In this document: positions 8,161 through 16,212 of the stretch, one piece after another
Position numbering within the stretch: the first letter of the stretch is position 1
How the letters are laid out: each line of letters opens with the position of its first letter
Assembly: GCF_019423325.1 (NCBI RefSeq)
Contig: NZ_JAHZBQ010000002.1
Location: forward strand, 310,001-374,000
DNA: 64,000 bases
Direction of reading: 5' to 3'
From: Campylobacter sp.
GTDB taxonomy: Bacteria; Campylobacterota; Campylobacteria; Campylobacterales; Campylobacteraceae
Translations under genes and position numbers: made by a program
The notes under the pieces: model-generated
The model's input: only the letters and a program-made list of their open reading frames with translations
What the model was told of the DNA's origin: nothing
Database searches by the model: none

Positions 8161-8779
8161 TTTGCATATCACTCATCGCTAGCAGCGCGTCTTGCGCCTT
8201 TTGTAAAAACTCGCCCTTGCCCTCGCCGCCGTAGGTTATCTCCTCGCCCACTATCAGCTCGCAAAGCAGCGGGATGGGTATCATAAAGCCCTTGGGCAGG
8301 ACGTGGCGCGCGTTTTTGATCCAAACTGGCACAAGCGGGACATCAGGACACTGCTGCGCCAGGCGAAATATCCCGCTTTTAAACGGCTGTAGCGCGAGAT
8401 CGTCGTCCATCTTGCGCGTGCCTTCCGGAAAGATGATGAGAGAGTGCGTCTGCAGCACTTCGCTCATTTGCGCTAGCGACTCTAGCGGATCTTTATGGCG
8501 ACTGATTAGAACCATATTAAACACGTTTTTAGCAAGAAACCTGCGCACAGGCCCGCTCTCCCAGTACTCCGCCGCCGCAACGGGGCGCACGCGCTTTCTC
8601 ACACGGTAAGGCAGCGAGACGAAAATCAGCAAAAAATCGCCGTGGCTAGCGTGGTTTGCGTAGTAAATTTTAGTGCCGTCGCCGATGTTTAAAAGCTCCT
8701 GCGGCGGCCGTACGCCCGTGATAAATATAGTAATACGGCAAAGGATAAAATCAAGCGCGGCCGCTAAAAAATTTTTCAT
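8141..8779 (-). CDS. PlsC-like 1-acylglycerol-3-phosphate acyltransferase
   Basis: A 212-residue membrane-associated acyltransferase. It has the catalytic HX4D motif in NHASHGD (His43, Asp48) and the glycerophosphate-binding FPEGTR (117-122), and begins with a hydrophobic segment at about 5-22. The family transfers acyl chains to lysophosphatidate to give phosphatidate, which is the substrate of the CdsA-like enzyme two genes downstream. The ATG at 8779 lies after AAAAAGGAT. The product overlaps the following small ORF. It could be a housekeeping PlsC, but its position suggests it feeds the local pathway. Confidence 0.85.
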   Translation of the reverse strand: MKNFLAAALDFILCRITIFITGVRPPQELLNIGDGTKIYYANHASHGDFLLIFVSLPYRVRKRVRPVAAAEYWESGPVRRFLAKNVFNMVLISRHKDPLESLAQMSEVLQTHSLIIFPEGTRKMDDDLALQPFKSGIFRLAQQCPDVPLVPVWIKNARHVLPKGFMIPIPLLCELIVGEEITYGGEGKGEFLQKAQDALLAMSDMQNDRTKA

Positions 8780-9242
8780 CTTGTATCCTTTTTGTTCTTT
8801 TGCTTTTCAAATTCATTTTTTGTGACGCCCTCAATTTTACGATTGCGTGCGGCAAATGAGCTTTTTACCCACCTCACCGAAAACGAGCGCTTTAGATATA
8901 AATTTTAGGCGATTAAAACGGATACGGTTTAAGTAATGCCTGCAATTTGCCGCTTTTGCTACTTGCCTTTGATTTCGCCGACTTTGATAAAACGCTCGAA
9001 ATTAACTAAGCGCATTTTGCGGGCCGCGTCTTTTAAAACATCTAAATTAAGTAGACAAATTCGTCGTGATATTTTATCCTCGCCTCAAAAAATCTCGTAA
9101 ATTTAAACAAGCTCAAATTTATAACGATTGCGTGCCCGCGCCGAGGCGAACTTAAAACTTTTGCAATTATATCAAATTTAGACAAATTTACCTTGCGTAG
9201 ATTTTGGAGATAGCTATTAAATTTATCCTCGTCCGAGGCGCC
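8780..9242. other. Gap inside lipid cluster, possible gene remnant
   Basis: No intact gene. On the minus strand, 9084-8959 is an open frame of 41 codons that looks like the end of a protein (LDVLKDAARKM then NFERFIKVGEIKGK and a stop) but has no start with a ribosome binding site. It may be a remnant of another cluster member. The rest is rich in AAATTT words. Confidence 0.3.
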
Positions 9243-9845
9243 CTATTCCCCGCTTTTTAGTCCCATCCTCACGCGGTTTGCACAAGTAAGTGCGAGTAAA
9301 AATATCGCGGCGTAAAGCACCCAACTAAACCACTCTGGCAGTCGCCCAAATAGCGCATATATCGTACCGATAAGCCCAAATATAAACGCGCGGTCGCTCT
9401 TGCCCATAGGCCCGTCATATCGCCTACCGCAACCGTGCACCTGCCCTAGAACGCCCAAAAACTCACTCATAAAAGATAGAAAGATAACGAGCGTGATAAC
9501 GCCCCAGTCAAACGGCGTCACGAAGGCAAACGGCAGATACAGCGCGGCGTCCGAGATGACGTCCGTGGCTTCGTTCAGGTAGCCGCCCAGCGGGCTTTTT
9601 TGATTAAACTCGCGAGCCAGCATGCCGTCGATGGCATTTAGCGCCATACGCAAAAACATCCAAACGGGCAGCAGAAAGAATAGCGTCGAAACTTCGGCGA
9701 ATTTTATCAGAAGTCCGCCTAGCAGAACGGAAGTGACGCAGGCTGCGATCGTGACTTGATTTGCGCTGATGCTCGCGCCGTAAAGCCGTCTTACTAACGG
9801 ACGAAGTAAATTTTGAAATTTGGGCTTTAACTCGTAAATCGTCAT
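9243..9845 (-). CDS. YnbA-like CDP-alcohol phosphatidyltransferase
   Basis: A 200-residue inner-membrane protein with about five to six membrane segments. Members of the family displace CMP from CDP-diacylglycerol with an alcohol to make a phospholipid. The signature is clear but altered. The canonical form is D-x2-DG-x2-AR-x8-G-x3-D-x3-D, and here it reads N70-A-I-D73-G74-M-L-A77-R78, then G87, N91 and D95. Two of the four metal-binding aspartates, the first and third, are asparagine; I confirmed this on the DNA (AAT and AAC codons). Size and context match E. coli YnbA (about 200 residues). It is the most upstream gene of the cluster. The acceptor alcohol is unknown. Confidence 0.87.
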   Translation of the reverse strand: MTIYELKPKFQNLLRPLVRRLYGASISANQVTIAACVTSVLLGGLLIKFAEVSTLFFLLPVWMFLRMALNAIDGMLAREFNQKSPLGGYLNEATDVISDAALYLPFAFVTPFDWGVITLVIFLSFMSEFLGVLGQVHGCGRRYDGPMGKSDRAFIFGLIGTIYALFGRLPEWFSWVLYAAIFLLALTCANRVRMGLKSGE

Positions 9846-10362
9846 TGTAGACTCCGAAAATTTGATTTTCGTATTGTCGCTTAAAAATGCTTGGAAGCAG
9901 ATTAAATGTGTAGCCGGCTTTTTGTATGAGCTTTTTAATCGTCGATTTTTAAAAGCGTTAGGATAGCGAAATAAACATGAAAATATGAGTAAAGTATCTT
10001 TTCTATCGTTGCCGCGATGGCACTCAATTTTTTTGACGCGGGCTCGCGACGGTAAAAGTAGCGTTTACGGCACGATTATAGGCAGCGTGGTAATCTCCTT
10101 ATGGAAAGCGTACGGCGCAATCATCGTCATATCAGTATCCATCTTTGCTCAATTCCTTTATGCGGGCCGCAAAAATTTATAAACCGCATGGGATTTCATC
10201 GCGATAGATTTCAAACTTCGCTCTCCGCCGCAAATGTAATAGACCCTGTCGCGAAAATTCTAAATCATAGCGGCGCCGAGCCGGGAAGAGTACTTTTAAA
10301 TTTTAAAATTCCGCGGTGGAGCAAAACCTCCGTATTTGCGGATTTAAAGTCAAATTTAGAAT
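9846..10362. other. Intergenic, no clear gene
   Basis: A 65-codon plus-strand frame at 9985-10182 has a hydrophobic middle that could span the membrane, but no good ribosome binding site precedes it and its ends look unprotein-like. I see no hairpin or repeat of note. The promoter of the lipid cluster should lie just above 9845; I could not identify a clear -10 box. Confidence 0.4.
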
Positions 10363-11403
10363 TTAATCTCGCCAGATATTTTCGTTTAATTTTAAACTTT
10401 TTACTATGGATAGAAAGGATAAAAGCTCGTGCTTGATAGACGTGGCAGGATCAAAGCTCAATACGCTGCGATCTACGCTAGGCTCGAAACTATCGTGTCC
10501 CGTGTGGATGAAAACATAGACGTTTCTATCCGAAAAGCTTAATCTGATCGATCCGCCGGCACCGCTTCTAAAGCGAAGCAAGCGCCGCATAAATGCGGGC
10601 GTGAGAGCATACATTGCAGACACTGCATCGGCGCTATACACGCTGAATGCGGAGCTAAACTCGCTATCGTCCATCGCGATCTTCTTAAGTCCGCCGAGCG
10701 TCGGTCTCGCGCTGAGCGAAGGCAGGATCACGGCCGCCGAGTTTATGCGCTTTTTAAATTCCGCGTAGAAAAATATCCCCCTGCTGCTACGTCGTTCGTC
10801 GGTGTGAGTCACGCAAACATCCGCAAAGCTGAAAAATACTCCGTCATAAACGCCGGAAATTTTATCTTCGCAATCAAAATAGCTTATGCCGTCCACAAAT
10901 AGGCCGCTAGCGCGCAGATACGCCGGCCGAAACGAGCCTGAAATTTCGTAGCGATAACCTAGGCTTGCGATATAGGGCGCGATATATTGGTGTTTAAAGG
11001 CGCGGACGAATTTTTTGGATCTGTTGTATTTGATCCGCTCCAGCGCGGCATCCGCGATATTAAACAAAGAAAGGCAGATGGTTACGAGTGCGATGACGAA
11101 GCGCAAGGTATCATTCTCGCATATTTCTACGCCTTTGGCAAGCATCCACAGCAAGGTGCAAAAGATAAATACGCGCACTATATTTGCATCTTTATTCACT
11201 ACTCTATAAGAGATACTGCCGCAGCTAAATATCACTATGATCCAGCAGAGGCCTACTGCTGCTTCTTGATCTCTAAAATTGAAAAATAGCCACAGCGCCG
11301 AGGCTAGCACCGCTAGTACTATTATCGAAAACGCCGTGCCTTTGTGCCGCTCCGCCTCATCTAGGATGCCGAGCCTTAGTTTTTCCAGTTCGTTTGCGGT
11401 CAT
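10363..11403 (-). CDS. DUF3137 membrane protein
   Basis: A protein of 346 residues with two hydrophobic pairs near the N-terminus (about 25-60 and 75-110) followed by a soluble domain. The soluble part matches the DUF3137 pattern: a repeated FSDADV-like stretch, an FFYAEFKKR segment and a long C-terminal region with YALTPAFMRRLL and VYVFIHTGHDSFEP. The protein at 46237-47622 shares this architecture and motifs (YALTPLLMQRL, VADFHKR), so the two are paralogues. The ATG at 11403 is chosen over a TTG nine codons earlier because the latter has no ribosome binding site. Function is unknown; DUF3137 genes often lie beside lemA, and a lemA occurs at 25939. Confidence 0.75.
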   Translation of the reverse strand: MTANELEKLRLGILDEAERHKGTAFSIIVLAVLASALWLFFNFRDQEAAVGLCWIIVIFSCGSISYRVVNKDANIVRVFIFCTLLWMLAKGVEICENDTLRFVIALVTICLSLFNIADAALERIKYNRSKKFVRAFKHQYIAPYIASLGYRYEISGSFRPAYLRASGLFVDGISYFDCEDKISGVYDGVFFSFADVCVTHTDERRSSRGIFFYAEFKKRINSAAVILPSLSARPTLGGLKKIAMDDSEFSSAFSVYSADAVSAMYALTPAFMRRLLRFRSGAGGSIRLSFSDRNVYVFIHTGHDSFEPSVDRSVLSFDPATSIKHELLSFLSIVKSLKLNENIWRD

Positions 11404-11506
11404 CTTTATCTTTCTAAATTTAGCTAGCAAATTTTAAAATTTAATACTTAGAGTTCGCCCCTAAAATTTAAAGAACTAAGATTTAAATTTATAAAATTCC
11501 GCTCTT

Positions 11507-11538
11507 TAAATTTAGCGCGAATTTCTGCGCTAAATTTA
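11507..11538 (-). terminator. Terminator of the tig-purN operon
   Basis: A perfect 12-bp inverted repeat (11507-11518 with 11527-11538, loop of eight) that begins on the stop codon of purN. Its stem is built on GCGC plus TAAATTTA, and on the minus strand an AT-rich tract follows. It probably ends the operon that begins with tig. Confidence 0.6.
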
Positions 11539-12114
11539 GCTTTGGCACAAAATTTCTACGATCACCTGCGGCAATAGCTCATGCTCGATCTCGTGGATTT
11601 TGGCTTCGTAAGTTTCAAGGCTCATGCCCGCGCTCTTTTCAAACGCGCGCTGAGCGATAATCGCGCCGCCGTCAAGCTCCTCGCTGACCCAATGCACGCT
11701 CACGCCACCCACCTTCATATCGCTCTCAAAGCTCTGCTCTATCGCATGAGCGCCCTTAAAAAGCGGCAGCAGCGACGGATGCAAATTTATCGCGCGAACC
11801 CTACTCGTAAAAACGGGCGTGAGAATCCGCATAAAGCCCGCAAGCACCGTAAGCTCCGCGCCGCTTTTTTCGATCTTGCGCACGAGCGCGGCATCAAATT
11901 CTTCGCGGCTAGCGAAGTCTTTGTGATTTAGGATCACGCTTTTTAGCCCGAATTTTGCGGCCTTTGCGATACCGCCGGCGCCCGCTTTGTTGCTTAGCGT
12001 TAGCACGACTTCGATCTTGGTGCCCCCAAAAGTTTTGCCGTGCAGCTTCTGCAGGATCGCCTCCAAATTTGAGCCGCTGCCGCTAAAAAGCACGGCAAGC
12101 TTTTTCACAACCAT
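11536..12114 (-). CDS. purN: Phosphoribosylglycinamide formyltransferase PurN
   Basis: PurN transfers a formyl group from 10-formyl-tetrahydrofolate to GAR in purine synthesis. The 192-residue protein has the phosphate-binding FSGSGSNLEAI near the N-terminus, GFMRILTP, the catalytic Asn and His in INLHPSLLP, and the Asp in EELDGG. The length is normal. Its ATG lies inside the 3' end of the nnr gene (10-base overlap), so it is translated as the last gene of the operon that starts with tig. Confidence 0.95.
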   Translation of the reverse strand: MVVKKLAVLFSGSGSNLEAILQKLHGKTFGGTKIEVVLTLSNKAGAGGIAKAAKFGLKSVILNHKDFASREEFDAALVRKIEKSGAELTVLAGFMRILTPVFTSRVRAINLHPSLLPLFKGAHAIEQSFESDMKVGGVSVHWVSEELDGGAIIAQRAFEKSAGMSLETYEAKIHEIEHELLPQVIVEILCQS

Positions 12115-13598
12115 TTTACCTCCTCGATGAGATCGAGCGGATTTAGCGCGTAGGAGTTTTTGGCGAAGGCTCGCGCGGCGAGTGCGTGGGCTAGGACGCC
12201 GCAGATTGAGGCTTGCAGAGGCGAGTAGCCTTGCGCGAGTAGCCCGCCGATGAGCCCTGCGAGCACATCGCCGCTGCCGCCCTTTGCGAGCGCGGCGCTA
12301 CCCTTGTCGCAGACGTAGATGATGCCCTCTTGCGCGATGAGCGTATTTGCACCCTTTAGCACGAGCACACCGTTAAATTTCTCGCTCCACGCCCGCGCAA
12401 GCTCGAAGCGGCGCTCTTGCAGCTCGCTCACGCTAAGATCCGCGATGCCCACGATCTTTAAGAGTGAGCAAAATTCCTTCGGATGGGGCGTTAGAATTAA
12501 ATTTGAATTGGCGTTTATTAGGCTTAAAATTTCGCGTTCGTAGCACAGATCGGCGTCGATAACGCAGCTTTTGTCCCGTAGCGCGGCAAGATCGATCTTC
12601 TGCTCTCCGAGGCCGCAGCCGCAGACTACGACCCGCGCGGCATCGAATGAGCTTTTTTGCATCAAAATCGGGCTTAAATTTAATGGCTTCTCACTAACGA
12701 CGCTAACGAGCCCGCTGCCGATCGCGTGAGCCGCTAGGGCCGCCATCTGCGCCGCTCCGCTCATCTGTCCGCTTACGACGTAGGTGTGCCCGAAATCGCC
12801 CTTGTTGGTGTTTTGCTTCCTGCGTAGCGGCAGCTTCAGATCGCTTTTTTGAAGTAGAAAATATTCGCTCCGTCCTTCGAAATTTGAGCGCGAAATTCCA
12901 AGATTTGCGACTTTGATCCGCCCTACGTAATCCTTCGCGCCGTCCGAAAACAGCGCGAGCTTCAGCGCGCCCATTGCGATCGTCAAATCCGCGCAAAACG
13001 CACCGCCTAAAATGCGCCCGAGCTTGTCGATGCCGCTTGGGACATCGACTGCTATTTTTAGAGCTTTTGAGCTATTTGCGAGAGATAAAATTTCACAAAT
13101 TTTAGAGCTTAAGGCTTTGTTTAAACCGCTACCGAAAATTCCGTCGATTATGCAGTCTGCGCTTGTAATCTCATCGCGTAGGACGCTTAGCTTGCCGCAT
13201 TCGCCGCCGTACCCTGTGCTTTCATGCACGCAGGCATCCTTGCTAGACGCACCCTCTGCGTGCCCGCAATCATCTTTTGCGCTCGCGATATCGATAAACT
13301 TAACGCCCGCAGCCCGCGCCGCATCCGTTTGAAATTTGCCTGCCGCGCTTCTATTTTCCAGCACGCAAAGCGCGGTGCAGCTAAAATCGCCGCTTAGCTT
13401 TCGCAGCGCCGCTATCGCGTCTGCGCCGTTATTTCCGCCGCCGCAAAGCGCCAAAATGCGCGAGCCCTTTTTGAGCCGCTTTCTGATCTCGCCCTCGATC
13501 CTACCGGCGGCGTTTTCCATTAAAATTTGCTCGCTAAGTCCAAATTTCGCGCTCGCTCGCGCGTCGAGTTCTGCGGTGCTAAAGAAAATTTTTTTCAA
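12105..13598 (-). CDS. Bifunctional NAD(P)H-hydrate epimerase / dehydratase
   Basis: A metabolite-repair enzyme: the N-terminal YjeF_N domain epimerises damaged NAD(P)H hydrates and the C-terminal ribokinase-like domain dehydrates them with ADP (or ATP). The N-domain shows ENAAG (28-32), CGGGNNGADA (52-61) and the DGIFGSGL loop near 152-159. The C-domain shows GDFGHTYVVSG, TPHPKEF and the GGSGD anion hole at 440-444. Residues about 108-137 form a Cys/His-containing insertion (CGH, ACVH, GGEC) unlike other YjeF_N proteins I know; unlike the other insertions in this window it lacks RAATTY words. The gene overlaps yifB by four bases and purN by ten. Confidence 0.92.
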   Translation of the reverse strand: MKKIFFSTAELDARASAKFGLSEQILMENAAGRIEGEIRKRLKKGSRILALCGGGNNGADAIAALRKLSGDFSCTALCVLENRSAAGKFQTDAARAAGVKFIDIASAKDDCGHAEGASSKDACVHESTGYGGECGKLSVLRDEITSADCIIDGIFGSGLNKALSSKICEILSLANSSKALKIAVDVPSGIDKLGRILGGAFCADLTIAMGALKLALFSDGAKDYVGRIKVANLGISRSNFEGRSEYFLLQKSDLKLPLRRKQNTNKGDFGHTYVVSGQMSGAAQMAALAAHAIGSGLVSVVSEKPLNLSPILMQKSSFDAARVVVCGCGLGEQKIDLAALRDKSCVIDADLCYEREILSLINANSNLILTPHPKEFCSLLKIVGIADLSVSELQERRFELARAWSEKFNGVLVLKGANTLIAQEGIIYVCDKGSAALAKGGSGDVLAGLIGGLLAQGYSPLQASICGVLAHALAARAFAKNSYALNPLDLIEEVKWL

Positions 13599-15112
13599 AT
13601 TTCGCTCCTTATGCGAAAGCTAAGAGCCTCCAAAATATGCGCCTTAGCGATGATTTCGGCGCCTGCTAGATCGGCGATCGTGCGCGCGAGCTTTAGCGTC
13701 TTATTTACGCCGCGCTGCGAAAGGTCGTAGCGGGTGATCGCCGTTTGCAAAACATCCCGCGCAGCGCTTTCGCAGATACAAAATTTTTCAGTTTCCTCGT
13801 CGCGCAGCTTTGCGTTTAGCTCGCTCTGCCCCCGAGCCTTTTGCGCGCGAAACGCCCGCAACACCGCATCAGCCATCTCCTCGCTGCAAACGTCGCTTCT
13901 GTCGTCCGCGCCGGTCTCGTCCATCGCGACGTATATGTCGATGCGATCGAGCAAGGGCGCGGAGATCGTGTTTTTGTAGCGCCTGATGTCGTTTAGCGAG
14001 CAGGTGCAGGTTAGGTTTTTGGAGAATAGATTTCCGCACGGGCAGGGATTTTGCGCCGCGACGAAGATAAATTTCGTTTGGTATTCGACCTTGGAATTTA
14101 CGCGCGAAATTAAAATTCTATTATCTTCTAACGGCTCGCGCAGGCTTTCTAAAATTTGCTTACCGAAGTGTGGCAGCTCGTCGAAAAACAGCTCGCCGCC
14201 GTTTGCGAGCGCGACCTCGCCGATCTTTGCGCCGCTACTGCCGCCGCCGAAAATCGAGCTGCGCGTGCTGGTGTGGTGCGGCGAGCGGAAGGGGCGCAGC
14301 GCGCTAAAATCGACGTCTTTGTTATTTAGCGACTCGTAGGCGCACGAGAGCAGCACTTCGCTCAGGCTCTGCGGCGGTAGAATTCTGGCTATCCGCTTGG
14401 CGCACATGCTTTTACCGCAGCCCGGGCTGCCCTCAAAGAGGATGTTGTGCATGCCGCATGCGGCGATCAGGCTCGCACGCTTGGCGCGCTTTTGTCCTTT
14501 GACGTCTTTGAAATCGAGCGAAAAATCGCGGTTGGGAACGTAAGCTTGCCCGTCAATCTCCACGACGTTTTTAAAAAGCGGATGGACTTCTCGCATGAGC
14601 CTGCTTGCGGCAAATTCCTCGTCTAAAAAAAATCTGACCGCATCGCTTAGGCTATCCGCCGCATAGACGTCGTAGTTTGGGATCGTGCAGGCCTTTAGAG
14701 CAATGCTTTGCGGCACTAAAATTTTAGCGCGCTTTACCTTCGTGCTTAAAAAAAGCAGGATCGAAAAGAGGCTCGCCGTGCTCTTTAAGCTGCCGTCTAA
14801 ACCGAGCTCGCCGAAGACGAAGAAATCGCCGTCGATGCGCTCTTTTTGCAGCGCGATTAGAAGCGCGATCGCAAGATCGAAGTGCGAGCCGTTTTTGGGC
14901 GTGTCGGAGGGGGAGAGATTTATGATGATTTTGGACGCGGGAAATTTAAAATTTAAGCTCACAAGCGCGGCTTTTACGCGGCTTTCGCTCTCTTTTATCG
15001 TAGCGCCCGCAAGGCCTACGATATTAAATCCCGGCAGCCCCCGCACGAATGTCGACTCGACCTCTACGGGGATCAGTGCATCCGTGAAGGCAGCGCATTT
15101 TATGGATTTCAT
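13595..15112 (-). CDS. YifB/ComM family Mg-chelatase-like AAA ATPase
   Basis: A 505-residue ATPase with three parts: an N-terminal S5/Lon-like domain, a central AAA module with Walker A GSPGCGKS and Walker B FFDELPH, and a C-terminal Mg-chelatase helical domain. In Vibrio and Haemophilus the orthologue ComM is a hexameric helicase that speeds branch migration during natural transformation; whether it does this here is inference, but Campylobacter are often naturally competent. A pair of Cys motifs (CPCGN, CTC) sits in the second half. It overlaps def and nnr by four bases each. Confidence 0.92.
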   Translation of the reverse strand: MKSIKCAAFTDALIPVEVESTFVRGLPGFNIVGLAGATIKESESRVKAALVSLNFKFPASKIIINLSPSDTPKNGSHFDLAIALLIALQKERIDGDFFVFGELGLDGSLKSTASLFSILLFLSTKVKRAKILVPQSIALKACTIPNYDVYAADSLSDAVRFFLDEEFAASRLMREVHPLFKNVVEIDGQAYVPNRDFSLDFKDVKGQKRAKRASLIAACGMHNILFEGSPGCGKSMCAKRIARILPPQSLSEVLLSCAYESLNNKDVDFSALRPFRSPHHTSTRSSIFGGGSSGAKIGEVALANGGELFFDELPHFGKQILESLREPLEDNRILISRVNSKVEYQTKFIFVAAQNPCPCGNLFSKNLTCTCSLNDIRRYKNTISAPLLDRIDIYVAMDETGADDRSDVCSEEMADAVLRAFRAQKARGQSELNAKLRDEETEKFCICESAARDVLQTAITRYDLSQRGVNKTLKLARTIADLAGAEIIAKAHILEALSFRIRSEI

Positions 15113-15627
15113 TTCGATTTTTCTTTTAGACTTTTTTTGAATTCTTTATCAAATTTTTTGCGTTTGTTGTATCCGATGCGCTCGATGAAAAGATGTCCGT
15201 CGAGGTGATCCATCTCGTGCTGGATACAGACGGCTAGCAGCTCGCTAGCGTCCATTTCGTGGGTATTGCCGGCGCGGTCTTGAAACTGCACCGTGATAAA
15301 CTCGGCGCGCGTGACATCCTCGTAAAAGCCCGGCACCGACAAGCAGCCCTCCTGGTAAACGACCTCGCCTTCCTTTTTTAAAATTTGCGGATTGATGATC
15401 TCGATGAGGTCTTTTTTGTCTTGGATTTTTTCCTCATTGGCTAAATTTATAATCAAAGCGCGCATGGGCCTTCCTACCTGGATGGCGGCAAGACCTATGC
15501 CGTTTTTTGCGATCATCGTCTCATACATATCGTCTAAAAGCTCGCCCAGCGCCGCGTCGAATTTAACGACCTCGATTGATCTTTGATATAGCTTTTTATT
15601 CGGATAGGTAAGGACGTCCAGGATCAT
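15109..15627 (-). CDS. def: Peptide deformylase
   Basis: Removes the formyl group from the N-terminal Met of nascent proteins. The three metal-site motifs are intact: GIGLAAIQVG, EGCLSVP (Cys ligand) and HEMDHLDG (HExxH). The length of 172 residues is usual. The ATG directly follows the clpP stop with no gap, and the stop overlaps the start of yifB by four bases, so the gene is tightly coupled on both sides. Confidence 0.97.
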   Translation of the reverse strand: MILDVLTYPNKKLYQRSIEVVKFDAALGELLDDMYETMIAKNGIGLAAIQVGRPMRALIINLANEEKIQDKKDLIEIINPQILKKEGEVVYQEGCLSVPGFYEDVTRAEFITVQFQDRAGNTHEMDASELLAVCIQHEMDHLDGHLFIERIGYNKRKKFDKEFKKSLKEKSK

Positions 15628-16212
15628 CTATTTAAAGCTCTTTTGAAGTACTTGATCGATCAGCCCGTATTGCACGGCATCCTCGGCGCTCATAAAAAAG
15701 TCGCGATCGGTGTCCTTTTCGACCTGCGCGAGATCTTTGCCGGAATTTTGCGAAAGGATGCCATTTAAAATTTCTTTCATTCGTAAAATTTCTTTGGCTT
15801 GGATCTCGATGTCGGTAGCCTGGCCTTGCGCGCCGCCTAAGGGCTGGTGGATCATTATGCGCGAGTTTGGAAGCGCGTAGCGTTTGCCTTTGGCGCCGCA
15901 GCTTAGCAAAAACGCCCCCATCGACGCCGCCTGACCGATACAGATCGTGCTTACGTCGGGTTTGATATAATTCATCGTGTCATAAATGCTAAATCCGCTC
16001 GTAACCACGCCGCCCGGGGAGTTGATGTATAGATAGATATCCTTATCCGGATCCTCCGCCTCCAAAAACAGAAGCTGCGCGACGATCGAGCTTGCCACTG
16101 CGTCGTCGATCTCGCCGCTAAGCATTACGATACGGTCTTTTAGCAGCCTCGAATAGATGTCGTAGCTGCGCTCTCCGCGACTAGTTTGTTCGATAACGTA
16201 AGGAATCACCAT
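15628..16212 (-). CDS. clpP: ATP-dependent Clp protease proteolytic subunit
   Basis: The serine peptidase subunit that forms a barrel with ClpX or ClpA and degrades unfolded or tagged proteins. The catalytic Ser lies in GQAASMGAFLL and the His in MIHQPLGG; the N-terminal axial-loop region begins with IPYVIEQT. At 194 residues it is full length. It follows tig with no gap, the standard tig-clpP pairing. Confidence 0.97.
   Translation of the reverse strand: MVIPYVIEQTSRGERSYDIYSRLLKDRIVMLSGEIDDAVASSIVAQLLFLEAEDPDKDIYLYINSPGGVVTSGFSIYDTMNYIKPDVSTICIGQAASMGAFLLSCGAKGKRYALPNSRIMIHQPLGGAQGQATDIEIQAKEILRMKEILNGILSQNSGKDLAQVEKDTDRDFFMSAEDAVQYGLIDQVLQKSFK

Noticed and set aside
9985..10182. 65-codon ORF with a hydrophobic core
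   Set aside because: It could be a membrane peptide, but the start context is weak and the flanks are not protein-like; evidence too thin for a CDS call.
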